In this document: positions 1 to 9,896 of the stretch, piece by piece
Numbering within the stretch: position 1 is the first letter of the stretch
Layout: the number at the start of each line of letters is the position of its first letter
NCBI GenBank assembly: GCA_018269055.1
Contig: JAFDVI010000020.1
Span: 186,001-250,000, forward strand
Direction of reading: 5' to 3'
Origin: Acidobacteriota bacterium
Lineage (GTDB): Bacteria > Acidobacteriota > Blastocatellia > RBC074
DNA length: 64,000 nt
Notes under the pieces: model-generated
What the model saw: only the letters and a program-made list of their open reading frames with translations
What the model was told of the DNA's origin: nothing
The model's database searches: none
Position numbers and translations under genes: made by a program

Positions 1-42
1 GAGCCATTGCCGGTTACTATCTCCGCGCGTCAAAACCTATGA
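1..42 (+). CDS. Possible 3' end of an upstream gene (partial)
   Basis: Frame 1 stays open from the window edge for 13 codons and stops with TGA at 40-42. This overlaps the ATG at 39-41 of the next gene in an ATGA arrangement, the same junction seen between the next two genes at 1775. A coupled operon is therefore likely, and because a LolD-type ATPase follows, a LolC/E-type permease is a reasonable guess. Thirteen residues cannot identify the family. The alternative is that the next gene starts further upstream, since its frame is also open to the window edge. Confidence 0.25.
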   Translation, partial: EPLPVTISARQNL

Positions 43-1778
43 TCAAGTACGTGAGAACAAAAGTTAGCCTTGCGGTTCTGTTATTGGTTCTGTTGGGAAC
101 CAGCGGTTGGTATTACTTCAGCCGGCCTGAACCGGTCGAAATCGCCACCTGTGTGCCCGAATCGGCAATGGCGTATTTGGAAATCAACAACCTGCCACAG
201 CTTGCCACCGATCTGACCGCGACGCGCGCATGGCAGCAACTCGCTCCGGCATACGGCCTTTCGGATAAATTGGCGTATTTGAGTCAGGCGGGAAAGCTCA
301 GTTGGCTGGCCGGATTGACCGGCAACAACGAAGCGACTGTTCTGGCCAGGGCGCAGGCCGCCATTGTCATTACTGGATTGGAAGCGCGCGAAGAAGCGAT
401 CAAACCACGATTTGCGCTGCTCATTCTTTCCGCGCGCAATGAAAACGCCTTGCGCGCGGTGATTGAAAAACATTTGCCGGAATTGGCAAACGATCTGCTC
501 GGGCCCACCAGCAAACTGACTTCCGATCAGGCAGGCACTGCGCTCACCGTTTATCGTTCTACCACCAATTCGGACAAGCAATTGTTTTCGGCGCAGGCAA
601 AAGACATTTGGATTTTGGCCAATCACGCGGATGCGATTCGCGATTGCCTGAACACAATTCAGGGGCGGCAGGCTTCGATGGCCAACAACTTTTATCGCCA
701 GCAGGCCCAACCTGTTATTGGAACAAATGCCACTGCATTCGGCTTTGTCACCGGCGAAGGCGTCAAGCGATTGTTGCGGCTGGGAACCTATCTGGCGTCA
801 AACGGAATCGTCGGCAAAGCCGCGCTCGCCGGAGCCGTCGGCGATGTGTTTACGGAATTTTCCGGTCGCACTTGCGACGGACTGGCTTATGGAGCGAGTT
901 TTGAAAACGGCCAGGTCGTTGACCGGTATGTCACACTGTTCAAACCGGAATTGACCGACAAGCTCAAGGAGATTGTCAAAATAAATCCGGCGGAAGCCCA
1001 AGCCTTGAGCATTATTCCAGCGGCGGCGCAGGAGGTCACGATTTACAAGGTTTTTCGTCCCAGCCAGACCTTGGAAGAAATCGAAAAAGCCGTTTCCGCC
1101 CGCGTGGATGCGGCGCAAAGTTTTTTGCTGCATCAATTTGTGTTGGGAATGCGTGAAGCAGCTTTCGGCGATAAATCCGCCGAACTGGCCAAGGCCGCCA
1201 TCGGAGACGAAATCGCCAGCTTCAATCTAAGCAAAAATCCCACTGACCGCGTCTGGTTGATTGCCGCGCGCGACCCGGCCAAGATTGCGCAACTGGCCGA
1301 AAACATCCTGACCCTTTTTCAAAATAAACGCGTCGCCACCTTGAGCCGTGAAACCGTCAACGGGCACGAAGTGTTAAGCTCCAGCGAACAGTTTCGCGGT
1401 TCAGCAGTATTCATCGGCAATTTTCTGGCGTTGGGTCAACGCAGCCAGTTGATTGGCTTGATCGAAGCCAACCAAGCCAGGCAAAGCCTGAAAACATCGC
1501 CCCAACTGGCCGCAACCGCCAAATTCGCAACGAGCGCTCCCTCGCTCAGCTATTCCTCTGTCAAAGATGAAAGCCGGGAAATGATGACCGAACTGGCAAG
1601 ATTTGCCGGTTTGGCGGTGATTCCCGCAAAAGTAACGGCCCTGGATCAGCTTCCACTTGCTGCCAGCGCAACTTCGATTGGCGACCAGGGCTTGCTGGTT
1701 GAAACCCACTCACCGTTTGGCAATCTTCCTTTCCTGGTGTCGCTGATCGTCGGGACGAATTCCCCCACAAACCCATGA
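39..1778 (+). CDS. Exported or membrane-anchored DUF3352-like protein
   Basis: The 579-residue protein starts with a positively charged segment and a hydrophobic stretch (about residues 9-27, ending near GWYYF). This fits a signal peptide or a single N-terminal anchor, with the rest outside the cytoplasm. The body shows a repeated alpha/beta pattern typical of DUF3352-like proteins of unknown function: a repeat opening near 'VPESAMAYLEI' and later stretches resembling 'GNFLALGQRSQLIGLI'. No catalytic motif is visible. The stop overlaps the start of the LolD-like ATPase gene by ATGA, so the two are probably translationally coupled and may act together at the envelope. That link is inferred from position. 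The start could lie upstream, because the frame is open to base 3. Confidence 0.7.
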   Translation: MIKYVRTKVSLAVLLLVLLGTSGWYYFSRPEPVEIATCVPESAMAYLEINNLPQLATDLTATRAWQQLAPAYGLSDKLAYLSQAGKLSWLAGLTGNNEATVLARAQAAIVITGLEAREEAIKPRFALLILSARNENALRAVIEKHLPELANDLLGPTSKLTSDQAGTALTVYRSTTNSDKQLFSAQAKDIWILANHADAIRDCLNTIQGRQASMANNFYRQQAQPVIGTNATAFGFVTGEGVKRLLRLGTYLASNGIVGKAALAGAVGDVFTEFSGRTCDGLAYGASFENGQVVDRYVTLFKPELTDKLKEIVKINPAEAQALSIIPAAAQEVTIYKVFRPSQTLEEIEKAVSARVDAAQSFLLHQFVLGMREAAFGDKSAELAKAAIGDEIASFNLSKNPTDRVWLIAARDPAKIAQLAENILTLFQNKRVATLSRETVNGHEVLSSSEQFRGSAVFIGNFLALGQRSQLIGLIEANQARQSLKTSPQLAATAKFATSAPSLSYSSVKDESREMMTELARFAGLAVIPAKVTALDQLPLAASATSIGDQGLLVETHSPFGNLPFLVSLIVGTNSPTNP

Positions 1779-2479
1779 GCCAAACCAACGAGAGCAAGGC
1801 GAGTTTCTCAACAGCGTTATTGGTGTGCGAAAACCTGACCAAAGTTTACTCAGGCCGCACGGAAGAGGTCGTCGTTTTTCGCGATTTGAACCTGGAAGTC
1901 GCGCGCGGAGAAATGGTTGCCATCGTCGGAGCATCCGGCGCGGGCAAATCCACACTGCTGCATTTATTGGGCGGACTGGATACGGCGACTTTCGGAACCG
2001 TCAAAATAGGCGAGTTTGACCTGACAAAAAATTCTGAGCTAGACTTGGCGCGATTTCGCAATCGGAAGATTGGGTTCGTCTTTCAATTTCATCACTTGCT
2101 TCCGGAGTTCTCGGCTCTTGAAAACGTGATGATGCCGTTGCTGATCAATGGCGTCACCAAACGAGACGCGATGGTTCGCGCGGGCGAGCTTTTGGATCGA
2201 GTCGGACTTTCGCCGCGAGCAGACCATCGGCCCGGAGAATTGTCCGGAGGGGAAAGACAGCGGGTGGCTTTGGCACGGGCATTGGTAGCAAAGCCAATGG
2301 TTCTGTTGGCCGATGAACCAACAGGCAATCTGGACGAACATACCGGCGAAGCCATTCATGCACTCATCAGGCAATTGCAACTTGAAGCGCAGTTGACCGC
2401 AATCATTGTAACCCACAACGAACGACTGGCATTGAGTTGCGACCGCGTTCTGCGGCTGGAAAACGGCAGGTTCAATTGA
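1775..2479 (+). CDS. lolD: LolD-type ABC transporter ATP-binding protein
   Basis: This 234-residue ABC ATPase has Walker [10 protein letters not shown] at 52-60, the signature LSGGE at 156-160, Walker B VLLADE at 176-181 followed by PTGNLD, and the switch histidine in IIVTHNERL. The ADEPTGNLD form and the length are typical of the LolD/MacB/FtsE branch, which powers lipoprotein release from the inner membrane or mechanotransmission by FtsX-fold permeases. The permease gene is not in the window and is expected upstream. The start overlaps the preceding stop (ATGA). The stop codon lies inside the left arm of an AT-rich inverted repeat. LolD is the likely role, but MacB-like use cannot be excluded. 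Confidence 0.82.
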   Translation: MSQTNESKASFSTALLVCENLTKVYSGRTEEVVVFRDLNLEVARGEMVAIVGASGAGKSTLLHLLGGLDTATFGTVKIGEFDLTKNSELDLARFRNRKIGFVFQFHHLLPEFSALENVMMPLLINGVTKRDAMVRAGELLDRVGLSPRADHRPGELSGGERQRVALARALVAKPMVLLADEPTGNLDEHTGEAIHALIRQLQLEAQLTAIIVTHNERLALSCDRVLRLENGRFN

Positions 2480-2569
2480 TAATTGACAATGGATAATTGA
2501 TAGCCCTGGAAAGCCGTCATTCAGGATATCGAAGCAGTTATCCATTCTCAATTGTCCATTCTCAATTCA
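2472..2569. repeat. AT-rich imperfect inverted repeat between lolD and clpC
   Basis: Units of the type AATTGA / AATGGATAA occur several times on the left (2472-2500). Their complements (TTATCCATT, CTCAATTGTCCATT, CTCAATT) fill 2538-2569, so the spacer can fold into a long imperfect hairpin ending seven bases before the clpC ATG. No T-run follows, so it does not look like an ordinary terminator. It belongs to the group of short-unit hairpin spacers seen at several gene starts in this window. Confidence 0.65.
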
Positions 2570-2575
2570 AATCCG

Positions 2576-5044
2576 ATGTTCGAACGTTATACAGAAAAAG
2601 CGCGCCGAGTCGTATTCTTCGCTCGCTATGAAGCCAGCCAGTTCGGTTCCAACCAGATTGAAGCCGAACACGTTTTGCTGGGTCTGATCCGCGAAGATAA
2701 AAATTTGACCTACCGGTTCTTTCACCGCTCCCACGCCACAGTCGAATCCATTCGTCGCGAAATCGAAGGGCGCACCGTATTGCGCGAACGCATCCCGAAC
2801 AACATTGATCTGCCACTTTCGGTCGAAGCCAAGCACGTGTTGGCGTATGCAGCGGAAGAATCCGAGCGATTGGGCAATCGCCACATCGGCACGGAGCATC
2901 TGCTGCTGGGGTTGTTGCGTGAAGAAAATTCGCTGGCGGCGGAGATTTTGTACGAACGCGGTTTGCGGCTGTCTGACATCCGGCAGGATTTGATGCGGCA
3001 GGCAAACATGGAGCGCAATTCACATTCGCGAAAAGACACGCCGCACCTGTTCGAGTTTTGCCGCGATCTGACCGCCGACGCTGTCGAGGGCAAGCTCGAT
3101 CCGTTAGTGGGGCGCGAAGAGGAAATTGACCGCGTCATCGAAATCCTCTGCCGCCGAACCAAAAACAATCCGGCGCTGATTGGCGAACCCGGCGTGGGGA
3201 AAACCGCCATTGTCGAAGGCCTGGCGCAACGAATCGTCAATTGCGAAGTTCCTTCCTTTCTGGTGGATAAACGAATTCTGGCTCTGGATTTAAGTCTGGT
3301 CGTTGCCGGAACCAAATATCGCGGCCAGTTCGAAGAGCGTATGAAAACCATCATGCGCGAATTGATGGAAAACCCTCAGTACGTGGTTTTCATTGACGAA
3401 ATTCACACCTTGATTGGCGCAGGTTCCGCCGAAGGCAGTCTGGATGCCGCCAATATCCTGAAACCGGCGCTGTCGCGCGGCGAAATTCAGTGCATCGGCG
3501 CGACAACTCCGACGGAATATCGCAAATCCATCGAGCGCGACAGGTCGCTGGAACGCCGATTTCAGGCGATCAAGGTTCCGGTTCCGAACGAAGAAGACAC
3601 CATCGAAATTCTGCAAGGCATCAAGGATCGTTACGAGTCCTATCACAACGTTCGATACGCCGACGATGCGATTGAAGCCGCGGTGTATCAATCCAGCCGC
3701 TACCTGCCGGAACGATTCCAGCCGGACAAGGCGATTGACGTCATTGACGAAGCCGGCGCGCGCGTGAAACTGCGGGTGCAGCGGGAAAGCGGATACACGC
3801 CGCAACCTCCGCGCTGGCATCGCGAACCCCGTGATTACCGCAACGATTATCGCGGCGAATCGCGGAATGAATACCGAAGCGATTCACGGGATCGTGATCG
3901 TGTGTATTCCAGTTCACGCCGTTCGTTGCAGTATTACGAACCGCTGGATTACGAAAACGTCGCGGCGTTGGTCGTCAAACAGGATATTGACGACGTGATT
4001 TCCCGCTGGACGGGCATTCCGGTTTCATCGCTTCAGGAAGAAGAGGCCTCGAAACTGCTCCGCATCGAAGAGGAATTGCACAATCGAATCATCAGTCAGG
4101 ATTCGGCCATTTCCGCTTTGGCGCGCGCCATTCGCCGTTCACGCGCCGGGCTGAAAAATCCGAATCGCCCGGTGGGTTCGTTCCTGTTTCTAGGCCCAAC
4201 CGGCGTCGGCAAAACCGAAGTCGCGCGCAGTTTGGCGGAATTCCTGTTTGGTTCCGAACGTTCGATGATCCGCTTCGACATGTCGGAGTTCATGGAAAAA
4301 CATTCGATTTCCAAACTGATCGGTTCGCCCCCCGGTTATGTCGGATATGAAGAAGGCGGCCAGTTAACCGAACGTGTGCGGCGCAATCCGTATTCGGTTT
4401 TGCTGTTGGACGAGATCGAAAAAGCGCATCCGGACATTTTCAACATCCTGTTGCAGGTGTTTGAAGACGGCATGCTGAGCGATGCCCTGGGAAACACCGT
4501 GGATTTCAAACACGTCATCGTGATTATGACCTCGAACATCGGGGCCAGGTTCGTCAACAAAGGCGGCCACGTCGGGTTTCACTCCTCGAAGCGCGACGCA
4601 CAAGGCAAAACCGAAGATCGAGTGATGGCCGCCGTCCGCGACACCTTCAACCCGGAATTCATCAACCGGCTGGATGAAACCATCGTTTTTGAACCGCTGA
4701 CCGACGAAGATTTGGTCAACATCGTCGGCTTGCTGATTCGGCAAATGAATCAAACCCTGCGTCATCGCCAGATTCAGATTCAATTGACCGAAGACGCCAG
4801 GCGCTGGATCGTCGAACAAACCTGCACCGACCGCAGCTACGGCGCTCGCCCCTTGCGACGCGCACTCCAAAAATATGTCGAAGACCCGTTGTCCGAAGCG
4901 TTGATCCAGGGACAATTGGCTGACGCTGTATTGATCGAAATCTATCTCGACAACAATTCGCTCGGATTCCGCCCATTGCTGGCGAAAGAAGCAATACCGC
5001 CAGCCTTGGAGCCGGATGACCCTGGCGAACTCTTGCTGCGCTAA
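2576..5044 (+). CDS. clpC: ClpC-type AAA+ protein-unfolding ATPase
   Basis: The 822-residue protein is a Clp/Hsp100 unfoldase. It has an N-terminal Clp-N double repeat (residues 1-150), a first AAA+ module with GEPGVGKTA and the Walker B run [11 protein letters not shown], a second AAA+ module with GPTGVGKTE and [15 protein letters not shown], and a C-terminal ClpB-D2 small domain. ATG 2576 is chosen because [11 protein letters not shown] is the family's usual N terminus; the frame extends 8 codons upstream to a TTG. Between the modules (about residues 405-455), where ClpC normally carries a coiled-coil middle domain with a UVR motif, there is instead an Arg/Tyr/Ser/Asp-rich low-complexity segment. 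It presumably works with ClpP, which is not in the window. Confidence 0.9.
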   Translation: MFERYTEKARRVVFFARYEASQFGSNQIEAEHVLLGLIREDKNLTYRFFHRSHATVESIRREIEGRTVLRERIPNNIDLPLSVEAKHVLAYAAEESERLGNRHIGTEHLLLGLLREENSLAAEILYERGLRLSDIRQDLMRQANMERNSHSRKDTPHLFEFCRDLTADAVEGKLDPLVGREEEIDRVIEILCRRTKNNPALIGEPGVGKTAIVEGLAQRIVNCEVPSFLVDKRILALDLSLVVAGTKYRGQFEERMKTIMRELMENPQYVVFIDEIHTLIGAGSAEGSLDAANILKPALSRGEIQCIGATTPTEYRKSIERDRSLERRFQAIKVPVPNEEDTIEILQGIKDRYESYHNVRYADDAIEAAVYQSSRYLPERFQPDKAIDVIDEAGARVKLRVQRESGYTPQPPRWHREPRDYRNDYRGESRNEYRSDSRDRDRVYSSSRRSLQYYEPLDYENVAALVVKQDIDDVISRWTGIPVSSLQEEEASKLLRIEEELHNRIISQDSAISALARAIRRSRAGLKNPNRPVGSFLFLGPTGVGKTEVARSLAEFLFGSERSMIRFDMSEFMEKHSISKLIGSPPGYVGYEEGGQLTERVRRNPYSVLLLDEIEKAHPDIFNILLQVFEDGMLSDALGNTVDFKHVIVIMTSNIGARFVNKGGHVGFHSSKRDAQGKTEDRVMAAVRDTFNPEFINRLDETIVFEPLTDEDLVNIVGLLIRQMNQTLRHRQIQIQLTEDARRWIVEQTCTDRSYGARPLRRALQKYVEDPLSEALIQGQLADAVLIEIYLDNNSLGFRPLLAKEAIPPALEPDDPGELLLR

Positions 5045-5424
5045 CCCCCTCAGGCCACGAATTTACTTCACCTGTCGTCGCGATTGTCGCCACCAGTCGC
5101 AACTTGTGCGGCTCGTTTGGCCTGTGTTTTTCTGTGCCTGGAGGACAAAAAAACAGGCAGTTGACAAGTTTGGTCATTGGCTATTCAATACCGCACTCTT
5201 TTCGTATAATTCGCAACCTTAAATAATTTAGCACTGCAATCTTGGCAATGTAGATCGTTCAGGGTGCGTGCCTTTCGGTGCCCCCTGGAATGGGGTCTGC
5301 CAGGCAATGTCTGTCGGAAAGTTCTGCTAAGCCGCAAGCGTATTTGGACGGCAACAGCATTCAAATAAGATCAATTTCGGACAGCGCCAACTCCTGAACG
5401 ATTAACATAGGTGGGAGAAGCTTC
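5045..5424. other. Intergenic leader region upstream of bamA
   Basis: No convincing gene is seen in these 380 bases. They hold a candidate promoter near 5161-5189, a second TATAAT-like box at 5205-5210, and a GC-rich stretch (about 5265-5335) with short self-complementary pieces such as CCCCTGG/ATGGGG and GCCTTTCGGTGCC. The strong Shine-Dalgarno-like GGTGGGAGAAG lies just before the bamA ATG. A long structured 5' leader is possible but unproven. Confidence 0.5.
5161..5189 (+). promoter_or_regulatory. Candidate sigma-70-type promoter for the bamA operon
   Basis: A perfect -35 hexamer TTGACA (5161-5166) is followed after 17 bases by TTCAAT (5184-5189), four of six matches to TATAAT. If used, the leader before bamA would be roughly 230 bases. 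A TATAAT at 5205-5210 has no good -35 partner at normal spacing. Confidence 0.4.
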
Positions 5425-8412
5425 ATGACCAAGCGCATTACCTTTTTGGCAAGCGCACTGATTCTCGTATTCTTAACCCTCGTTTCAGTTCGTCCAGCAT
5501 TTTCACAAAACCAGGACGTGTTTGTTGAGGACGTGGAAATTCGCGGCAATCGCCGTATTCCACGCGAGTCCATCCTTTATTACGTGCAAAGCAAGCCGCA
5601 GGACCGATTTGACATCAATCTGGCTCAACGCGACCTGCAGGCGATTCTGCAAATGGGTTTGTTCGATCCGCTGGGAACCCGGCTCTATGTCGAAGACGGG
5701 CCTCGCGGCGGCAAAATCATCATCTTTCAGGTCAAGGAATATCCAATTATTCGCGACCTTCAGTATCGCAACCTGAAATCCGCGACCGAAAGCGAAGTGC
5801 TGACGCGGTTCAAAGAACGCCGCGTTCAGGTCAGCAAGGAATCGCAATTCGATCCGGCCAAGGCCAATAACGCCCGCGTCGTGTTGAAGGATCTGCTGGC
5901 TGAAAAGGGTCATCCGGACGCCAAAGTCCAAATCGAAGTCGAAGACATTTCGGCGACCACCGTCGCACTAATTTTCGACGTGGATGAAGGCCCGCGTGTT
6001 CGCGTCAAAGAAATCGAATTCACAGGTGACCGCGACGGATTTTCTCAACGCCGTTTGCGCGGAGCGATGAAACTGGTCAAGGAATCCGGCCTGATCTCGA
6101 CCTTCACCTCGAAAGACATCTACTTCAAGGAAAAACTTCAGGATGATCTGGAACGCGTACGGTTCTTTCTGGGCACCAAAGGCTATTTGCAAGCCAAGAT
6201 TGGCGAACCGGAAGTCACCGACGCCGGAACGGTTTCGGGCGGATTCCCGTTGCCAATTCCCGGCCTGAGAAAAACCGGTCCTGGCAAAAAGATTACGATT
6301 CCAATTGAAGTTGGTCGCCGCTACAAAATCACCAAAGTGGAAGAAAAAGGCGTGACGATCTTCCAACCCGGCATCGTCAAAGCCGTTTCCGGATTGAAGG
6401 AAGGCGATTGGATTGATTCCAAGAAAATTCAGGAAAACGTCTTCAAAGGGGTCAAAGACCTGTACGGAACCCAGGGCTATATTCAAGCCAGTGTGGATTT
6501 CATTCCCAAGTTCGTAGACAAAACTCCGGAAGAGGGCGAGATCGAAGTCACATTGGAAGTGGACGAGGGCCGCCAGTTCAGTCTCCGCCGGTTGGAATTC
6601 ATCGGCAACACGAACACACGTGACGTGGTGTTGCGCCGCGAAGTCGCCCTGAACGAGGGCGACCCGTACAACAAACGACTCTGGGATTTTTCGATTCTGC
6701 GCTTGAACCAGTTGGGCCTTTTTGAAGAAATCAAAGATAAGGACGCAATCACACGCACCAATGACCGCGACCAGACCGTGGACATTGACCTGCAGGTCAA
6801 AGAGCGCGGTCGCCAGGAAATTCAGTTGAACGGTGGCGTTTCCGGTTTTGCGGGCAGCTTTTTCGGGTTGACCTATTCCACCAATAACCTGCTCGGTTAC
6901 GGTGAAAGTTTGAGCCTTTCATTTTCCGGCGGCAATCGCCAGGTGTTCGCTCAGTTTGGTTTCACGGAACCGTATTTGATGGGCAAACCGATCCAGTTGG
7001 GCTTCCAATTGTTTGCCTCGAAGTATCAGTACATCGGACAAGGATTCAACTTTTCCCAGGCAAATCAGATTTTGCAGGCAAGTTTCTTCGGGTTGTCTTC
7101 GATTGACGCTGACACGTTGTTTACGCAGCGTTCAGCGGGTGGCACCATCAGTATTTCCTCGCCGATGGCGATCTTCACCAAAAAGTTTCCGCGATTTGCG
7201 CGCTCGACTCGTTTAGGATTGTCGTATTCGCTGTCAACCAGCAGCATCGAAGACCCGAAAGTCAACACGGACGCCGATCCGACCAACGACATTCCGGTCA
7301 CGTTCACGCAACCGAAGATTTTGACCAGCCGCGTCATTCCTTCGATTTATTACAACACCAAGAACGCGTACCTTGACCCGACCAACGGGCAAAGCCTCTT
7401 TCTGGGTTTTTCGCTTTCAGGCGGAATTTTGGGCGGCGACGTAAACACGTTTGCGCCTTCGCTGGAATATCAGCGGTTTATGCCTGTTTTCCATCGCCGG
7501 TCGGATAAACCGCATGTGATTGCAATGCGGCTGCGCGCCGATCACATTCGCACCTTCGGCACTCCGTTTACGACACAATCGCTGTCGTTTGTCGGGGGCA
7601 TTCCGCTCTTTGAACGATTCTTCCTGGGCGGCGAATACGACATTCGCGGATACAACTTCCGTTCGATTTCGCCGGTCGTTCCTGCGGATTCGTTCCTTTC
7701 CACCAAAAACGTCGTCGCGAAAGTGATTGATCCGGCGGATTCAACCAAATTCATTGATGCCCCGGTCGGAACCGTTGCTGACAGTGTGATCCGCAATTAC
7801 ACCTTTGAATCGCCGGGAACGGTGACTCCCGGCGGCACCTGCACTGAATCGCCCAATCCATCCATTGGATGTAACGTCATCAATGCGCGGCGGTTTTACA
7901 CGCCCATCGGCGGAGACACGCAGTTTATTTACAACCTGGAATACCGGGTTCCGGTTTTCAGCGTTCTGTCGGTCGCCGCCTTTGCGGACGTCGGCACGGC
8001 ATTCAATGCGCGGAAATACAAAGATCAACTGACAACCACGAACTTTATTAACCAGACGATTACGCCAACGGGAGTGACGCTCAATCCTGCTGGTCGCGTG
8101 GCCACGGCGGAAGAATTGGCCAACGCGCCGCGCGATATTTTGGGCAACCCGATTGGTTATCGCACAATTTTTCTGCAGGGCGATTCGCGCGATTACAGCA
8201 TCGTGCGCGCCTCGGAACAAAACGTGAAATTCCTGTCCGACCTGCGTTCCTCAATGGGTCTGGAATTCCGCGTTCAGATGCCGGTCATCAACGTCCCGTT
8301 CCGATTGATCTTTGCCTACAACCCACAGGCAAAAACAGATATTACAGATCCGTCCGTGCTGTTCATCGAGCGCCGCACAGTGATGCGCTTCAGCGTCGGG
8401 CGAACGTTCTAA
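5425..8412 (+). CDS. bamA: BamA/Omp85 outer-membrane protein assembly factor
   Basis: The 995-residue protein begins with a signal peptide ending near RPAFSQ. A series of POTRA-like domains follows (about residues 33-430), each with a pattern such as 'VEIRGNRRIPRESI', 'LEFIGNTNTRDVVLRREV' and 'FEEIKDKD'. The C-terminal half is a 16-strand Omp85 barrel that includes the GG-containing stretch FFLGGEYDIRGY (lid-lock RGF/RGY-type motif) and ends in an aromatic residue (GRTF), as outer-membrane barrels do. It is longer than the usual roughly 800 residues, with extra loops around residues 750-830. BamA folds barrel proteins into the outer membrane. The two Skp-like chaperone genes immediately downstream support the call. 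Confidence 0.93.
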   Translation: MTKRITFLASALILVFLTLVSVRPAFSQNQDVFVEDVEIRGNRRIPRESILYYVQSKPQDRFDINLAQRDLQAILQMGLFDPLGTRLYVEDGPRGGKIIIFQVKEYPIIRDLQYRNLKSATESEVLTRFKERRVQVSKESQFDPAKANNARVVLKDLLAEKGHPDAKVQIEVEDISATTVALIFDVDEGPRVRVKEIEFTGDRDGFSQRRLRGAMKLVKESGLISTFTSKDIYFKEKLQDDLERVRFFLGTKGYLQAKIGEPEVTDAGTVSGGFPLPIPGLRKTGPGKKITIPIEVGRRYKITKVEEKGVTIFQPGIVKAVSGLKEGDWIDSKKIQENVFKGVKDLYGTQGYIQASVDFIPKFVDKTPEEGEIEVTLEVDEGRQFSLRRLEFIGNTNTRDVVLRREVALNEGDPYNKRLWDFSILRLNQLGLFEEIKDKDAITRTNDRDQTVDIDLQVKERGRQEIQLNGGVSGFAGSFFGLTYSTNNLLGYGESLSLSFSGGNRQVFAQFGFTEPYLMGKPIQLGFQLFASKYQYIGQGFNFSQANQILQASFFGLSSIDADTLFTQRSAGGTISISSPMAIFTKKFPRFARSTRLGLSYSLSTSSIEDPKVNTDADPTNDIPVTFTQPKILTSRVIPSIYYNTKNAYLDPTNGQSLFLGFSLSGGILGGDVNTFAPSLEYQRFMPVFHRRSDKPHVIAMRLRADHIRTFGTPFTTQSLSFVGGIPLFERFFLGGEYDIRGYNFRSISPVVPADSFLSTKNVVAKVIDPADSTKFIDAPVGTVADSVIRNYTFESPGTVTPGGTCTESPNPSIGCNVINARRFYTPIGGDTQFIYNLEYRVPVFSVLSVAAFADVGTAFNARKYKDQLTTTNFINQTITPTGVTLNPAGRVATAEELANAPRDILGNPIGYRTIFLQGDSRDYSIVRASEQNVKFLSDLRSSMGLEFRVQMPVINVPFRLIFAYNPQAKTDITDPSVLFIERRTVMRFSVGRTF

Positions 8413-8416
8413 AAAA

Positions 8417-8484
8417 GGTGGCCGGTGATCTGGTCGGTTTGGTTTTCGCAACTGACCACCGACCACCGACCGCCGACCACCAAC
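8417..8484. repeat. Heptamer-repeat inverted spacer upstream of the first skp gene
   Basis: The right part (8452-8484) is a near-tandem run of GACCACC/GACCGCC units. The left part (8417-8443) holds complementary GGTGGCC, GGTCGG and GGTT units, so an imperfect hairpin forms between the bamA stop and the skp start. Confidence 0.55.
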
Positions 8485-8508
8485 GAATAGACTGGAGAAT
8501 TACTCAGA

Positions 8509-9090
8509 ATGAAAACCAAGCTTTTACTGCTGCTCACCCTGGTTTTGGCTGCGACCAGCGCTGCTTTGGGCCAAACCGGCGCGGCGACTCAACCGGCAAA
8601 AACCAAGATTGCGGTGATTGATGTGATGGCGTTTCGCGAAGGCATCGGAGAGTTGAAAGTCAAATATGACAAATTGCAGACAGAATTCGCTCCACGCTAC
8701 CGCGAATTGGAATCCATGCAAAACTCTTTGGCCGCCAAGGAAAAGGTGTTGAATGAAAACCAGAACCTGACCCAACAACAAGGGTTAAAACTCCAGCAGG
8801 AGCTTGAAGAGGGCAAACGAGCCTATCAGCGTCTGGTAGAGGATTCGCAAGCTGTCGCGGCAAAACGGGAAGAGGAAGAAACTGGCCCGATCAAGGAAAA
8901 ACTCGGCAAATTCCTGGAACAGTATTGCCAGAAACTCAATATCGCTTTCGTTTTTGATGGCAGGCAATTACAGGAAACCGGGGTTGTGATTTTCGCTGAC
9001 GGCAAAGCCAACATCACCGAAGATTTCATCAAGGAATACAACAAGGCTTATCCGGCTCCGGCTCCGGCAGCCGCTCCCCCCAAGCCGTAA
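8509..9090 (+). CDS. OmpH/Skp-family periplasmic chaperone (first copy)
   Basis: The 193-residue protein has a cleavable signal peptide (hydrophobic core up to about residue 20, cleavage near ALGQ), then a short beta segment (KIAVIDVMAFREG), a long charged coiled coil (about residues 50-125) and a C-terminal beta segment. This is the 'jellyfish' layout of Skp, a trimeric chaperone that holds unfolded outer-membrane proteins for BamA. A GGAG sequence lies about a dozen bases before the ATG. The C terminus ends in an Ala/Pro-rich tail. It is one of two adjacent Skp-like genes between bamA and lpxD. Confidence 0.85.
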   Translation: MKTKLLLLLTLVLAATSAALGQTGAATQPAKTKIAVIDVMAFREGIGELKVKYDKLQTEFAPRYRELESMQNSLAAKEKVLNENQNLTQQQGLKLQQELEEGKRAYQRLVEDSQAVAAKREEEETGPIKEKLGKFLEQYCQKLNIAFVFDGRQLQETGVVIFADGKANITEDFIKEYNKAYPAPAPAAAPPKP

Positions 9091-9160
9091 TTTCCTGATC
9101 GTTACAAAAAGTTTTGGGCGCATGTGCTGCCCCACATAAATTTAGGAGCTGAAGAACATC

Positions 9161-9799
9161 ATGAAGAAACTGATTATCGCATTAACCATCCTGGCCGCGC
9201 TTTCCTTGCCGGCATTCGCGCAAACCCAGGTGCCGCCATCGCGCCCCGCTTCGGGCGGAGCCGCTCCGGCATCAGCCGCGCCGTCAGGCGGAACCGGCGC
9301 CGAAGGCAAACTGGCGTATATCAACACCGCGCGCTTCCGCACTGGCATCAATGAGATGAAGGAAAAAATGGACGCGCTCAACACCGAATTTGATCCGAAG
9401 CGCAAAGAACTGGAAGCCCTGGAAAACGACGTCAACAACTTGAAAAACAAGATTCAGACTCAGGGCAATACCGTCAGCGCACAGATTCGCAATCAATGGG
9501 TGGAAGAAGGAACCGACAAGGAAAAGAAGCTGAAGCGGTTGGCTGAAGATTATGATGCGCTGGGCCAAAAACGTCAGTCTGAAGTTTCCGGGCCGATCCT
9601 GGAAAAAATCGGCAAATTTCTGGAAAGCTACTGCCAGAGCCACGGCATTGTCATGGTTTTGGAAGGCGGAGCAGTCCAGCAAACCGGCGTTGTGCTGTAT
9701 GCCGCGCTCGCGTCCGACATCACGGAAGATTTTATGGCGCAATACAACAAAGCCTATCCCGGATCGGGCGCTGCCGCTCCTGCCGCCAAGAAACCCTAA
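9161..9799 (+). CDS. OmpH/Skp-family periplasmic chaperone (second copy)
   Basis: The 212-residue protein has a signal peptide (cleavage near PAFAQ), an Ala/Pro/Ser-rich spacer (residues 25-48), the beta segment KLAYINTARFRTG, a long helical coiled-coil part (residues 60-135) and a closing segment (IGKFLESYCQSHGIVMVLEG) that closely matches one in the first copy. Both proteins end in an Ala/Pro/Lys tail. The two are therefore tandem paralogs. A GGAG-type ribosome site (TTAGGAGCTGAAG) precedes the ATG. The role in shuttling outer-membrane proteins is inferred from the family and from the bamA-lpxD context. Confidence 0.85.
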   Translation: MKKLIIALTILAALSLPAFAQTQVPPSRPASGGAAPASAAPSGGTGAEGKLAYINTARFRTGINEMKEKMDALNTEFDPKRKELEALENDVNNLKNKIQTQGNTVSAQIRNQWVEEGTDKEKKLKRLAEDYDALGQKRQSEVSGPILEKIGKFLESYCQSHGIVMVLEGGAVQQTGVVLYAALASDITEDFMAQYNKAYPGSGAAAPAAKKP

Positions 9800-9803
9800 T
9801 TTT

Positions 9804-9888
9804 CAAAGGCAAAAGTCAAAAGACAGCTTTCAAAAGGCAAAAGTGCGATTGGTCAATCTCACTTTTGCCTTTTGCCTTTTGACTTTTG
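9804..9888. repeat. Inverted repeat of CAAAAGGCAAAAGT units upstream of lpxD
   Basis: A 15-base arm (9831-9845) is perfectly complementary to 9860-9874. An outer pair (9804-9822 with 9875-9888) extends the pairing, so almost the whole skp-lpxD spacer folds into one long hairpin ending nine bases before the lpxD ATG. The repeating unit is a purine-rich heptamer of the type AAAAGKC. Confidence 0.75.
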
Positions 9889-9896
9889 ATTTTCCT

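Noticed and set aside
5205-5210. TATAAT box upstream of bamA
   Set aside because: No -35 box at 16-18 bases; kept only as part of the leader description.
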